From: a virus
Direction: 5' to 3' (one strand)
Length of the DNA: 29,091 nt
Virus record (IMG/VR): IMGVR_UViG_3300008267_000425
Coordinates: 1 to 29,091 of that record
Of the stretch, positions 7,886-15,839 are shown piece after piece (within the stretch, counting starts at the first letter, position 1; each line of letters opens with the position of its first letter). A program made the position numbers and the translations under genes. The notes beneath the pieces are model-generated. The model was not told the origin of the DNA. It saw nothing but the letters and a program-made list of their open reading frames with translations, and did no database searches.

Positions 7886-7915
7886 AGTATAGCATACTTA
7901 GTTTATCAAAGTCAA
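7886..7915 (-). promoter_or_regulatory. sigma70-like promoter of uvsW
   Basis: TTGACT (7910-7915) and TATACT (7886-7891) are separated by 18 nt, and the -10 ends 6 nt before the ATG. The -35 overlaps the T-tract of the upstream terminator. Confidence 0.6.
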
Positions 7916-7939
7916 AAAAACAGGCCCCTAAAGGCCTGT
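7914..7939 (-). terminator. Rho-independent terminator after the AAA+ ATPase gene
   Basis: On the minus strand ACAGGCC (7939-7933) pairs with GGCCTGT (7926-7920) around a 6-nt loop and is followed by seven T. It lies 40 nt past the ATPase stop codon. Confidence 0.85.
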
Positions 7940-7980
7940 TGTAAAATGGACAGCGTTGCCGCTATCCAGGAGCTACCGTG

Positions 7981-9009
7981 TTAACTGTTCTTCATACATG
8001 TACTAGCGGCCAAGGCCTTCCAGTTATCACCGGACACTTTGGTCAAGTCTGCAATTTTCAGAGCCATACGCAAGCTCATCTCACGCAGTCGAGTTTGATT
8101 GGCTTCCATAAACCCAATGATCTCGTCACCTTGTTCTGTGCTAAAATCGTAGTCGGCAAACAGTTCACCTTTGAGGTAAATCTGCTTGATACGCAAGAAC
8201 CGATCACGCATGGTGTTGAGTGTAAGGTCCAGGAAGTGACAACGACTTTGTAAGGCTTCCAAATGGTCTTGCAACTTCTTGCTCTTGAGATTTTGGAACT
8301 GTAGGTTAGTAATGAAGATACACGAACCTTTGAAGTCAAACATGTCTGGAACGCCTTCACGACGCAACATGGCACTATCACTGTTCCAGTAGATTCTACG
8401 CTTCTTGCCTGAATCCAGAGCAGCCTTGAGAATGTTCAAAGATAAGTCATCTTGGAACACAGAGTCACAGTCGTCGAACACCAGGACATTGTTCTTGTCT
8501 GAATGTTTATACAAGGTGCAGTAGAGACCAATCGGAGTCATTGCACCTTTGATAATTTCGTACCTGACACGACGACCACTCAACTGATCAAACAAGCCAC
8601 TATGTTCCAACTGTTTTTCTACACCATAGCTCTTGCCTACACCAGGAGGGCCAACCACAATCATTGCACGGACATCACCGGCAATTGTGGCCTTGGTCAT
8701 TTGATCAAGGATGTCAAAGCGTTCACCAATACGGGCAATAACTTCTTCGTCTGTTTCAACTGTGGCTGGTTGTTTTGCTACAACCACAGCAGGACTGTCT
8801 GACGGTAAGCCGCCAACAAATTCCAAATCCTCAATGCCGTTTACATTGATACGAACTACTTCTGGCAAATCTGGGCCAAAATAGCCATCTGCATTCACGG
8901 TCACATAGCCTCCTTTGGCACCTGTTTGAAATCCTTTAACTAAAGTGAACGCAACATCTTGCACCGGAATATTGCGATACACACCATTTTTAATCATTAC
9001 TGTACTCAA
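7981..9009 (-). CDS. AAA+ ATPase, conserved in T4-like phages
   Basis: A 342-residue protein. The first 110 residues form a lead-in domain, followed by an AAA+ core with Walker A GPPGVGKS (120-127), Walker B VLVFDDCDS (near 175-183) and a sensor-1-like IFITN (near 231). The substrate is unknown; similar single-ring ATPases occur in marine T4-like phages without a proven role. It starts at a TTG (9009), chosen because AAGGAG lies 6 nt before it; the next ATG (9 nt on, residue 5) would be poorly spaced. It has its own promoter with a leader of about 25 nt and its own terminator, so it is an independent unit. Loader, chaperone or remodelling roles are all possible. Confidence 0.8.
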   Translation of the reverse strand: MSTVMIKNGVYRNIPVQDVAFTLVKGFQTGAKGGYVTVNADGYFGPDLPEVVRINVNGIEDLEFVGGLPSDSPAVVVAKQPATVETDEEVIARIGERFDILDQMTKATIAGDVRAMIVVGPPGVGKSYGVEKQLEHSGLFDQLSGRRVRYEIIKGAMTPIGLYCTLYKHSDKNNVLVFDDCDSVFQDDLSLNILKAALDSGKKRRIYWNSDSAMLRREGVPDMFDFKGSCIFITNLQFQNLKSKKLQDHLEALQSRCHFLDLTLNTMRDRFLRIKQIYLKGELFADYDFSTEQGDEIIGFMEANQTRLREMSLRMALKIADLTKVSGDNWKALAASTCMKNS

Positions 9010-9039
9010 GGTTAGCTCCTTTTTGTTAACAATACAACT

Positions 9040-9068
9040 ATTATACTATATTGGCGATTTCTGGTCAA
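9040..9068 (-). promoter_or_regulatory. sigma70-like promoter of the AAA+ ATPase gene
   Basis: TTGACC (9063-9068) and TATAAT (9040-9045) are 17 nt apart. Unlike the leaderless-type promoters of this window it leaves room for a leader carrying AAGGAG before the TTG start. It overlaps the very end of the upstream small membrane protein region. Confidence 0.75.
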
Positions 9069-9073
9069 CCGTC

Positions 9074-9202
9074 TTATTTGCGGTAGATTTCACGGGCTAT
9101 ATCGGCACCGTTTTTGTAGCCTTGATAGCGACCTAAACAATAGCCCAAAAATGCGCCATATGCCAGTGCCATTAAAACAATGATTATTGTGTTTGATTCC
9201 AT
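9074..9202 (-). CDS. Small single-pass membrane protein, 42 residues
   Basis: The ATG at 9202 has AAGGAG 7 nt upstream, which favours it over a longer frame starting at 9265. Residues about 5-24 form one hydrophobic helix with small-residue spacing (ALAYGAFLGYCLG), and the remainder is polar and basic (RYQGYKNGADIAREIYRK), probably cytoplasmic. The function is unknown; small early membrane proteins of phages often alter host membrane processes or transport, but nothing here shows which. It has its own promoter, TTGACC-N17-TACAAT. Confidence 0.65.
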   Translation of the reverse strand: MESNTIIIVLMALAYGAFLGYCLGRYQGYKNGADIAREIYRK

Positions 9203-9232
9203 CAAAAACTCCTTATTAATTATTATACTAAT

Positions 9233-9261
9233 ATTGTAGCAAAAAGGTAATAAATGGTCAA
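9233..9261 (-). promoter_or_regulatory. sigma70-like promoter of the small membrane protein
   Basis: TTGACC (9256-9261) and TACAAT (9233-9238), 17 nt apart, with about 30 nt to the start codon. It shares the TTGACC form of the -35 box with the ATPase promoter 190 nt away. Confidence 0.65.
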
Positions 9262-9265
9262 CCAT

Positions 9266-9294
9266 AAAAAAACCCTACATTTAGTAGGGTTTTT
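9266..9294 (-). terminator. Rho-independent terminator, possibly bidirectional
   Basis: AAAACCCTAC and GTAGGGTTTT form a 10-bp stem with a short loop. On the minus strand a run of seven T ends it, 14 nt after the stop of the gene at 9309; the A-rich flank makes it symmetrical. Confidence 0.85.
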
Positions 9295-9308
9295 GCAGTG
9301 TTGTACAG

Positions 9309-9779
9309 TTACAATAGGCCAGCGGGTATGTTGAGTGTAGCTGCAAATGTTCTGTTAGCGTCCAATGGCAAAGACCAGTCACCACTTATTCCAGGAGGAC
9401 ATACCAGAGATGGTGCTGGATTGCCATCTAACCTGAAATCGTACATATCGCTTTCGTGAATAAAAATAAATTCAAATCCTTGAGCGCCGCTGGACACATT
9501 GTTAGGAAGCGGCACATAGTTAATAGACACATCATGCAACAAAATACCACCGCCGGAATTCACTGTAATTTCTACAGGCATAGTTCCCTGAAATTCCACT
9601 GGAACTTCAATGGAAAACAATATTTCAGACTGCTCCAGTGGCCATTGCAATGGTACCAATGGTTGATCTAGTGTAGGAACAGGTCCGTTAAACACTTGAC
9701 TACCGTTGGCAGTTACAGAAATTTCTACAGCAGTGGGTCCAAACCCTTGTCCATGAAATTGTATAGTTCTATTGGTCAT
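9309..9779 (-). CDS. Beta-rich protein, probable late or virion protein
   Basis: The ATG at 9779 has GGAG 9 nt upstream and gives 156 residues; an upstream GTG at 9794 is less likely. The sequence is almost all beta-strand-like, with low charge and many Gly, Pro, Val and Asn (FHGQGFGPTAVEISVTANGS; LLHDVSINYVPLP). The pattern of a polar calcium-like loop region and short strands recalls small carbohydrate-binding or immunoglobulin-like sandwiches, but I cannot name a family. A CATAAATA late box lies just upstream and a strong terminator follows, so it is its own transcription unit. It may be a virion decoration or glycan-binding protein; this is inferred. Confidence 0.6.
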   Translation of the reverse strand: MTNRTIQFHGQGFGPTAVEISVTANGSQVFNGPVPTLDQPLVPLQWPLEQSEILFSIEVPVEFQGTMPVEITVNSGGGILLHDVSINYVPLPNNVSSGAQGFEFIFIHESDMYDFRLDGNPAPSLVCPPGISGDWSLPLDANRTFAATLNIPAGLL

Positions 9780-9797
9780 TTTTAAGATCTCCACAGG

Positions 9798-9805
9798 TAT
9801 TTATG
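9798..9805 (-). promoter_or_regulatory. Late promoter box (CATAAATA)
   Basis: One mismatch to TATAAATA, 18 nt upstream of the ATG at 9779. Transcription would start next to the GGAG ribosome binding site, giving a very short leader. Confidence 0.55.
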
Positions 9806-10624
9806 CTATTTCCAGTGTTGTAAGATCAGTGGATCTTGTATGCTGTCTGGTTTGGGCTGGCCATGAAAAATCAAAATGCTGTTGTTTTTTGCCAGTTGCG
9901 TGCCGGTGCCGGGCTGACGATATATCCGTTTATGATGATCATATCCACCATCAAATGCTTGCCAACGCCAGCTGGCCACTCGCCCTACGTCAAAAAATCT
10001 GCGCTGATCGGGCAAAAAGCAATCTGTGATATAGTCTTGATCTCCACGATATTTTTTCAAAATCTGAGCAAAATCTTTTGTAATAAAATTTTGGTAGATG
10101 TGACCATGCCGGCGTGTATCCCAACGCATGACGCTGGAATTGATATTGTAGGTGGTTGGTCTCCAGAGATATTTAAAATCGCGCACTGCCCAAAAATGTT
10201 GCAGATCCAGTTGCCAAATCCAGTCAATGTTTTGTGTGATTACCACATCAAGATCAAAATACAACAAAGGTCCTGCATAGTGATCAGTGTTGAACAGTTG
10301 CATCTTGTACCACCAGGACTTTTTAGGGCCATTGATGTACCAGTCAGTGAGTCCGTGTTTGATAAAATTTTCAGGCACTGGTCGATCTGTTTCGGTGTAC
10401 ACATGCAATCTTACGCCGGGTGTGATGTGACGATTCAGCATGCTGTACAGGCGTTCTACATAGTCCCAACTGTAGACAGATCCATGTATCACACAGGCAC
10501 AATCAATTGGGCCCGATTCTGGCAGTTGATTGCGTTCAGCATTCAGCGATTGTCTCAGAGCTTGTCGTGCCGCAGGATCATGCGCGGCCGCCAATTTAAG
10601 AGCTCGTTTGGTATTTTTATCCAT
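9806..10624 (-). CDS. Glycosyltransferase, GT-A type with DxD
   Basis: A 272-residue protein. After a helical first 40 residues it shows the Rossmann-like start CACVIHGSVYSWDYV (42-56), a strand with LHVYTETD and the metal-binding LYFDLDVVI with D124 and D126. These are features of GT-A enzymes that move a sugar from a nucleotide donor. SSVMRWD and DQDYI segments in the second half are typical of acceptor and donor loops in GT8-like families. Donor and acceptor are unknown. The start overlaps the end of the gene at 10617 by 8 nt. It is the most downstream gene of the left arm of the glycan module. Confidence 0.75.
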   Translation of the reverse strand: MDKNTKRALKLAAAHDPAARQALRQSLNAERNQLPESGPIDCACVIHGSVYSWDYVERLYSMLNRHITPGVRLHVYTETDRPVPENFIKHGLTDWYINGPKKSWWYKMQLFNTDHYAGPLLYFDLDVVITQNIDWIWQLDLQHFWAVRDFKYLWRPTTYNINSSVMRWDTRRHGHIYQNFITKDFAQILKKYRGDQDYITDCFLPDQRRFFDVGRVASWRWQAFDGGYDHHKRIYRQPGTGTQLAKNNSILIFHGQPKPDSIQDPLILQHWK

Positions 10625-11486
10625 GATTGCGTTGCAAGGCAGAAGACAAGCGAGTCAACCAACGACCTTGCGCTATTTCTTCAACTGTGTATTCGGTATG
10701 ACAAATTTCAACCAGCCACTGATCACGATCTACTGTATAGGGCTGATCAATGTTTTCTATTTGTATGCTCACAGGATGGGCCAGACTGCTGACATCCACA
10801 ATGGGTCTGGTTCCTGCAAGTGCGGCCTGTATGCCAGGGCCTGAATTGTGATTAACGATGGCATGGCAGTCAAAGGCCAAGTTGTAGCTGTCATAGGTGT
10901 TGTCTATTTTCTGTGGTTGCTCTATGATGACGTCCTTGGGCAAGTGTACCAGTCCGGCCCAGTCCAATGCACTTCTAGGGTGTGGGCGTACTACGATGGG
11001 ACGATCAGTGACTGTGCGTAGTCGTTCTACTTGTTGGACGACCCAACCTTCCATGCTGACCAGGCCCACTACTTGGAGACTGCGGGCATGTTGTGCGGCT
11101 ATCACAATCCGGGGATTACGGGTCAAATTGAGGGCCAGACTTATGCCCAGGTGTCTGGGGCGGTTCCAATCCAAGTTTTCTGTGTGTCCATAGTACCCGT
11201 CGGCTGTTATTGAGTTTACAGCTATCTTCCAGGTTTCACCGCGGTACAAGGCACCCACATCTATGACAATGACTGGCCGGCCCAGGCTTCTATAGTGACT
11301 CCAAACTGCCTGATTGGCGGCCATGCGTCCTGACCACAATACTGACCATATGATTGCCGCATCCGCGTCCCAACTGTTTTCCTGGGTGCTTATGCCAGCA
11401 TTGCGCAAAGAGTCCAGCATGGCACCCATCACAGGCACACTGTTCTTGGCACACTGCAAAGGAAAATAGGCCACCGATTTGATCAC
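10617..11486 (-). CDS. GT-B-like glycosyltransferase, paralogue A
   Basis: A 289-residue protein, one of five related proteins in this window. The shared features are TDRPIVVRPHPR (near 160), a C-terminal donor-site-like NHNSGPGIQAALAGTRPIV and DRDQWLVEICHTEYT. This arrangement resembles capsule-type (Kps/CDP-glycerol transferase-like) GT-B enzymes, where the RPHP and S-x-E/A-A-x2-G-x-P segments bind the nucleotide sugar. The start is set at GTG 11486: the longer frame to 11528 would cross the start of the divergent plus-strand gene. The two start codons are then 12 nt apart, with no clear ribosome binding site for this one. Confidence 0.65.
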   Translation of the reverse strand: MIKSVAYFPLQCAKNSVPVMGAMLDSLRNAGISTQENSWDADAAIIWSVLWSGRMAANQAVWSHYRSLGRPVIVIDVGALYRGETWKIAVNSITADGYYGHTENLDWNRPRHLGISLALNLTRNPRIVIAAQHARSLQVVGLVSMEGWVVQQVERLRTVTDRPIVVRPHPRSALDWAGLVHLPKDVIIEQPQKIDNTYDSYNLAFDCHAIVNHNSGPGIQAALAGTRPIVDVSSLAHPVSIQIENIDQPYTVDRDQWLVEICHTEYTVEEIAQGRWLTRLSSALQRNHG

Positions 11487-11492
11487 TAAATA
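11485..11492 (+). promoter_or_regulatory. Late promoter box (ACTAAATA) of the plus-strand glycan operon
   Basis: CTAAATA core 6 nt before the ATG at 11499, the same spacing as at 3097 and 3062. It overlaps the start codon of the divergent gene. No ribosome binding site lies between box and ATG. Confidence 0.45.
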
Positions 11493-11498
11493 TCCATT

Positions 11499-12344
11499 AT
11501 GAAATATACAGTAATTACCTCGTTTCACGAGGAGGGTCTAAAACAATATGGCCAGCGCATGATCCGTACATTTGAACAGCACTGGCCTGCCGAAGTTGAC
11601 TTGATTGTGTGTGCTGAAAACTGCCAACCCGAAGTTGTCAGAAGCAACAGTCATGTGTACGATCTCATGCAGGTCAGCAACAACTGTAGGGCCTTTGTGG
11701 AACGACACAGAAACAACCCCTTGGCACACGGACAAGCTGGGCCGCCCGAAGTTTGGAATCCCAAAAAGGCCTTTAGATGGCATGCTGTAAGATTTGCCTA
11801 CAAGGTATTCAGTGTGGCCTTGTGTGCTGACAATCTCAGCTCGGGCTGGATGATCTGGTTGGATGCTGATACCCATACTCACAGTCCTGTGCCGGTAGAA
11901 TGGTTGAGCAAAGTCTGTCCCGAATCCGCTATGATCAGCTATCTAGGACGTGGTGAAAAATATCACAGTGAATGTGGATGGGTGGCATACAATTTGGACC
12001 ATCCAGAAACCCGTAACTTTATCAGAGATTTTGTTGGCATGTACAACACCGATCAAATCTTTAAAGAACGTGAATGGCACGACAGTTATATCTGGGATGT
12101 TGTACGCAAACAATATCATCTAACCAATAATTTTTTTAATCTCAACCCGTCGTGGACAGACAAAGGCCTGGCTGGGCATCCGTTTATCAACAGTGAACTA
12201 GGTCTATACATGGATCATGTCAAAGGTGACAGGAAAAATCATGGTCACAGCAAGCCCAAAGAAGTGATCAGTCACCCCGACCATCCTTATTGGCAAAGAG
12301 TACTCACACAACCCAAAGTAAATTTTAATCTGGACAAAGACTAA
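11499..12344 (+). CDS. Glycosyltransferase, GT-A type with DAD
   Basis: A 281-residue protein starting MKYTVITSFHEEGLKQYGQR, with the metal- and donor-binding motif WMIWLDADTH (D122 and D124) and a downstream SECGWVAYNLDHPETRNFI acceptor-side region. It is the first of four plus-strand genes inserted head-on in a minus-strand block, and its stop is followed after one base by the next ATG. A late box lies 6 nt before the ATG and no Shine-Dalgarno sequence is visible. The sugar and acceptor cannot be told; by position it works with the adjacent FkbM methyltransferase and two GT-B-like enzymes. Confidence 0.75.
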   Translation: MKYTVITSFHEEGLKQYGQRMIRTFEQHWPAEVDLIVCAENCQPEVVRSNSHVYDLMQVSNNCRAFVERHRNNPLAHGQAGPPEVWNPKKAFRWHAVRFAYKVFSVALCADNLSSGWMIWLDADTHTHSPVPVEWLSKVCPESAMISYLGRGEKYHSECGWVAYNLDHPETRNFIRDFVGMYNTDQIFKEREWHDSYIWDVVRKQYHLTNNFFNLNPSWTDKGLAGHPFINSELGLYMDHVKGDRKNHGHSKPKEVISHPDHPYWQRVLTQPKVNFNLDKD

Positions 12345-12345
12345 C

Positions 12346-12996
12346 ATGTACCAAACTCACGGCTGGTGGTTTCCAGATCAAGACACGCATTTTGCTGGCA
12401 TGCTGGCAAAGAATATCAAAAAGGGCGGAGGTGCCGCTTATCAAGAGCAGGCACGACAGCGCAGCATTGCACTCACACCCAACAAAGGCATTGCCGTAGA
12501 CATTGGTGCCAATGTGGGACTATGGAGTCGAGACCTAGCACAGTGCTTTACTCAGGTAATCGCGTTTGAACCCGTGGCTGATTTTAGAGATTGCCTACGA
12601 CTCAATGTTCCCAGTGCCAATCTAGAAATACGCGAGTGTGCTCTGGGTCGAGAAGACAGCATGATTGACATGAACATAACCTTAGAAAATACCGGACACA
12701 GTCATGTCAACCCTACCACCATGGGTCTCGGAACTATTCCCATGTACCGGCTAGATCATTTGAACTTGCCCAAATTTGACTACTGTAAAATTGATTGTGA
12801 AGGTTATGAATATGAGATTCTGTTGGGCGCAGAACAAACCATACGAACATCGTGTCCTGTTATGGTAGTTGAACAAAAATTACACAAGGACACAGGTATT
12901 ACCAAACATACTCAATATGACGCAGTGGATCTGTTGAAAAGTTGGGGGGCCCGAGAACTTGATCGAGTTCGCAACGACATAATTCTAGGATGGTAG
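12346..12996 (+). CDS. FkbM-family SAM-dependent methyltransferase
   Basis: A 216-residue enzyme that most likely O-methylates a sugar hydroxyl. The SAM-binding motif I is VDIGANVGLWS (51-61), followed by motif II IAFEP, and the FkbM hallmark FDYCKIDCEGYEYEIL (near 145-160), where the acidic pair and Gly contact substrate and SAM. Length fits the family domain. It is the second gene of the plus-strand operon, one base after the glycosyltransferase and 4 nt before the next gene. A second FkbM-type gene lies at 18097-18687 on the other strand; the two are not close copies. Confidence 0.85.
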   Translation: MYQTHGWWFPDQDTHFAGMLAKNIKKGGGAAYQEQARQRSIALTPNKGIAVDIGANVGLWSRDLAQCFTQVIAFEPVADFRDCLRLNVPSANLEIRECALGREDSMIDMNITLENTGHSHVNPTTMGLGTIPMYRLDHLNLPKFDYCKIDCEGYEYEILLGAEQTIRTSCPVMVVEQKLHKDTGITKHTQYDAVDLLKSWGARELDRVRNDIILGW

Positions 12997-13000
12997 TTAG

Positions 13001-14089
13001 ATGCATGGTATCTTGAATTACGAAGAACTTGTGGCACCCTTGGCCGATCGGATCTTGATAAGACATCTTAAAAAATCTGTGCATATCGACTGGACTATTA
13101 CCACAGCTTATCTCAACAGTTGCCAACAAAACTTTGAACAAACCAGACTGTTAAACATTGATTTCAAAGTGGTACAACAAAGCCTACATGAAGATCTCAA
13201 AGTGTGGAAAAATCGTGTGGTCACTGAATACAAAGATCGGTACCGAAAACTGATCAACTGGTTGTCGGAAAATCTGCACGAATATGATCTAGATCGTGAT
13301 TATCTGATAGAGTTGTGTGTGACCGATCCTCGACTGACTTTTGTCAAAACCATAAGCAGACAATTCAACAAAGGCGAACCCACGTGGGCCTTGCAAGGAG
13401 AACAGGTTGATACCAATGAACCTGTGCTGTTGCGTAATATACTGGGCAACGAACTGCTGATCCAGGACCGGTTGACCCATGGCAAACCCATGTGGTTTAT
13501 TGATTCTGGTTACACAAATTTTCTCACCGGTAAAAAAACCTGGCACAGGTTGGTCAAAAATCACACGCATCATGACATCATGGAGCAACAATTTCCAGCT
13601 GATAGATTGGGCATGTTTACAAAATTTCCTGAGACTTGGCGGACCGGTGGAAACAAAATTCTTGTGGTCGAAAGCAGTGAATCACACTACAAAATGCAGG
13701 ACACCTGTTTGGCTAACTGGCGATATCAGCTGCGTAAAACACTACAAAATCTAACCGATCGGCCGATTGAATTCAAAAGCAAGACTACATCAAGAAAAAC
13801 TCGTGTCACGGTGTACCAACAGTTGAAGGACAATCCAGATGATTATTATTGCGTGATCAGTGACAGCAGTGTTGCCGCCATTGAAGCGATCTGGTTGGGC
13901 ATACCTGTTATTACCCTTGGACAACATATATCCGTGCCTGTGGCCAGGACCAAAATTGAAGACATCAATGATCTGTATCGTGGTCCCATTGGTGATTGGT
14001 TGTGTGCTCTAAGCTATTGTCAATTTACCAAAGTCGAAATGCTCAATGGCACAGCTGCAAAAATCACAAAGAAATTTTATCATGTATGA
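13001..14089 (+). CDS. GT-B-like glycosyltransferase, paralogue B (long form)
   Basis: A 362-residue protein, the longest of the five related GT-B-like proteins. An extra helical N-terminal part of about 120 residues (MHGILNYEELVAPLADRILI...) precedes the common core. The core has FIDSGYTNF and KNHTHHDI, then LTDRPIEFKSK, ISDSSVAAIEAIWLGIPVIT and WLCALSYCQFTKVEM, all of which match paralogue D (14991) most closely. The basic RPHP motif is changed to FKSK, so the phosphate-binding site differs from paralogues A and C. It overlaps the next gene by 8 nt. Confidence 0.65.
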   Translation: MHGILNYEELVAPLADRILIRHLKKSVHIDWTITTAYLNSCQQNFEQTRLLNIDFKVVQQSLHEDLKVWKNRVVTEYKDRYRKLINWLSENLHEYDLDRDYLIELCVTDPRLTFVKTISRQFNKGEPTWALQGEQVDTNEPVLLRNILGNELLIQDRLTHGKPMWFIDSGYTNFLTGKKTWHRLVKNHTHHDIMEQQFPADRLGMFTKFPETWRTGGNKILVVESSESHYKMQDTCLANWRYQLRKTLQNLTDRPIEFKSKTTSRKTRVTVYQQLKDNPDDYYCVISDSSVAAIEAIWLGIPVITLGQHISVPVARTKIEDINDLYRGPIGDWLCALSYCQFTKVEMLNGTAAKITKKFYHV

Positions 14090-15002
14090 TGTTGTGGTAT
14101 ATCTCAGTAGCCTGCCCAGGATTGCAGATCGCAATCGCAAAGTCGAGGTGTTACGAGCATTTGCTGAAGGTGCTCAGGCACAAGGTGCCAGTGTATTGGT
14201 ACAAACACAACCACAAGTGGTGGATTGCCGGCTGGCTGTAATTCTAGGCTGGGTTGGCACTAAAATTCGTGGACCCCACATACAGCTCAGACGTGATGTG
14301 ATTGATCATCAACTGCGTACCAAACAACATGTCATGCCCATTGACGCCAGTTGTTTTAAATTTGTAGATACCGACAGCTATTTTTTGCGTTACAGTCTTG
14401 ATGGAGTATTTTACAACACCAATAATTATGCCAATGCCCACAGTGATAATTCTAAATGGCAACAGATCCAACGCAAACTCAATCTTGATTTAAAACCCTG
14501 GCGAGCCAATGGAGACTATGTGTTGGTGTGTTTGCAACGTGATGGCGGATGGTCAATGAAAGGCACTGACATGGTTGAGTGGACTAGGCAAACTGTACAA
14601 CGTCTACGGTCAATTACCAACAGGCCAATTTTGATTCGGTCGCACCCCAAACACAAAATAAATTTGTCAGAATTAACCAGTTTGCCTGGAGTAAGTGAAA
14701 GCGTCAACGCAAACACATTACAACAAGATCTATTCAATGCCTGGGCCGCAGTGTTCTGCAATAGTTCCAGTAGCGTAGCGGCTGTGTTGGCCGGCATACC
14801 TGTGTTTGCCGATGATGATGATTGTGTGGCATGGGCCGTGGCCAATAAAGATCTGGCACAAATTGAATCACCTGCTATGCCAGATCGAACTCAGTGGCTC
14901 TATGATCTCAGTGCCGCACACTGGACTGATAACGAAGCACGCAACGGCATGATCTATCAACACTTTTTGCCTTGTTTAGAAAACACCCAACTAACTGTTT
15001 AA
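14082..15002 (+). CDS. GT-B-like glycosyltransferase, paralogue C
   Basis: A 306-residue protein, ATG at 14082 inside the end of paralogue B. It carries the shared core: VILGWVGTK (near 62), TNRPILIRSHPK, NSSSSVAAVLAGIPVF and DRTQWLYDLSAAHWT. The IRSHPK segment keeps the basic and His residues of paralogue A. An upstream in-frame ATG at 14046 was not used because the family starts with the strand YDVVVYLSS. It is the last gene of the plus-strand operon; its final 12 nt overlap tail-to-tail with paralogue D on the minus strand, and no terminator is visible between them. Confidence 0.65.
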   Translation: MYDVVVYLSSLPRIADRNRKVEVLRAFAEGAQAQGASVLVQTQPQVVDCRLAVILGWVGTKIRGPHIQLRRDVIDHQLRTKQHVMPIDASCFKFVDTDSYFLRYSLDGVFYNTNNYANAHSDNSKWQQIQRKLNLDLKPWRANGDYVLVCLQRDGGWSMKGTDMVEWTRQTVQRLRSITNRPILIRSHPKHKINLSELTSLPGVSESVNANTLQQDLFNAWAAVFCNSSSSVAAVLAGIPVFADDDDCVAWAVANKDLAQIESPAMPDRTQWLYDLSAAHWTDNEARNGMIYQHFLPCLENTQLTV

Positions 15003-15839
15003 GATCCTCCAGGCAGTGCCGTCACTCATTTCTGTAAAGGTAAATTGACTGTAACTGAGATGTCGTAGCCAAGCTTCTCTGAGATCGTCATCGGGAAAAC
15101 TTAATTTTTCTACATCACTGATCTGACTGTTAGATACTACTGTGGCTGCATTGGGTCCCAAAGTGATAGCTGGTTTGCCCAACATCACAGCTTCTACAGC
15201 AGACACGCTGTTGTAGGTGACCAGGCAATACACATCATCGGCCAAGGCTTCTTCCATGGTATTCTCTGTCATGCGTTCGGCTCTGGATCGTTTGAGTCGG
15301 ATTTCAATGGGTCGATCCGTGTGTTGTCTAAGGTGAGCCACAGTTTCTGCTACCCATACTTCTGGATCCATGCCCCACAAGCTGAGACTTTTCTGACTGG
15401 GCGGAGCAATCAAAATTTTACTGCCAGAGCTTTTGGGTTTAAGGCGGATAAAACAACGGGCCAGGCGATCTCCAGGACGTTCAATGATAGCACGTATATC
15501 ATGCACGTGATTTTTGATAATCCTGAAATAAGTTTTGGCTTGCCCATTGCCTATATATCCATTGTCAATGTAATAAAAAGTACGACCATCACGCCAACAG
15601 TCATTGACTCCGGCTGTGAATTTCATACCACGTATGTGCCAAGGATTGGTTGTGGGATACTGCATGGCTTCGTGATAGCTGACCAAATGACTGGGGTGAC
15701 CAGATGTCACAGCTCCGGCCATGAATCTATCCACAAAGGCTGCTTGCCTGGGCTTGACTGGTTGATCATGCAGTTTGCGATTGATGCACAACAGATCCGT
15801 TGGTCCTATCTCTGGACGGATTGGTATGTCTATTTTCAC
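14991..15839 (-). CDS. GT-B-like glycosyltransferase, paralogue D
   Basis: A 282-residue protein starting at GTG 15839, which overlaps the TGA of the upstream gene. Core motifs are YIDNGYIGN and KNHVHDIR, then TDRPIEIRLKRS, TYNSVSAVEAVMLGKPAIT and WLRHLSYSQFTFTEM. The Y/FIDxGY and KNHxHD segments are shared only with paralogue B, so B and D are sister genes on opposite strands, consistent with duplication followed by inversion. Probably transfers a sugar from a nucleotide donor; no donor can be named. Confidence 0.65.
   Translation of the reverse strand: MKIDIPIRPEIGPTDLLCINRKLHDQPVKPRQAAFVDRFMAGAVTSGHPSHLVSYHEAMQYPTTNPWHIRGMKFTAGVNDCWRDGRTFYYIDNGYIGNGQAKTYFRIIKNHVHDIRAIIERPGDRLARCFIRLKPKSSGSKILIAPPSQKSLSLWGMDPEVWVAETVAHLRQHTDRPIEIRLKRSRAERMTENTMEEALADDVYCLVTYNSVSAVEAVMLGKPAITLGPNAATVVSNSQISDVEKLSFPDDDLREAWLRHLSYSQFTFTEMSDGTAWRILNS

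Noticed and set aside
7253-7984. Open frame of 243 codons on the plus strand
   Set aside because: Lies antisense to uvsW, which has all helicase motifs; the translation is Cys/His-rich and low in family-like pattern.
10170-10180. TTTAAATA-like sequence as a late promoter
   Set aside because: Deep inside a glycosyltransferase gene with no start codon at the typical distance.
9836-10792. Open frame of 318 codons on the plus strand
   Set aside because: Antisense to two glycosyltransferase genes with clear motifs; no ribosome binding site and no recognisable domain.
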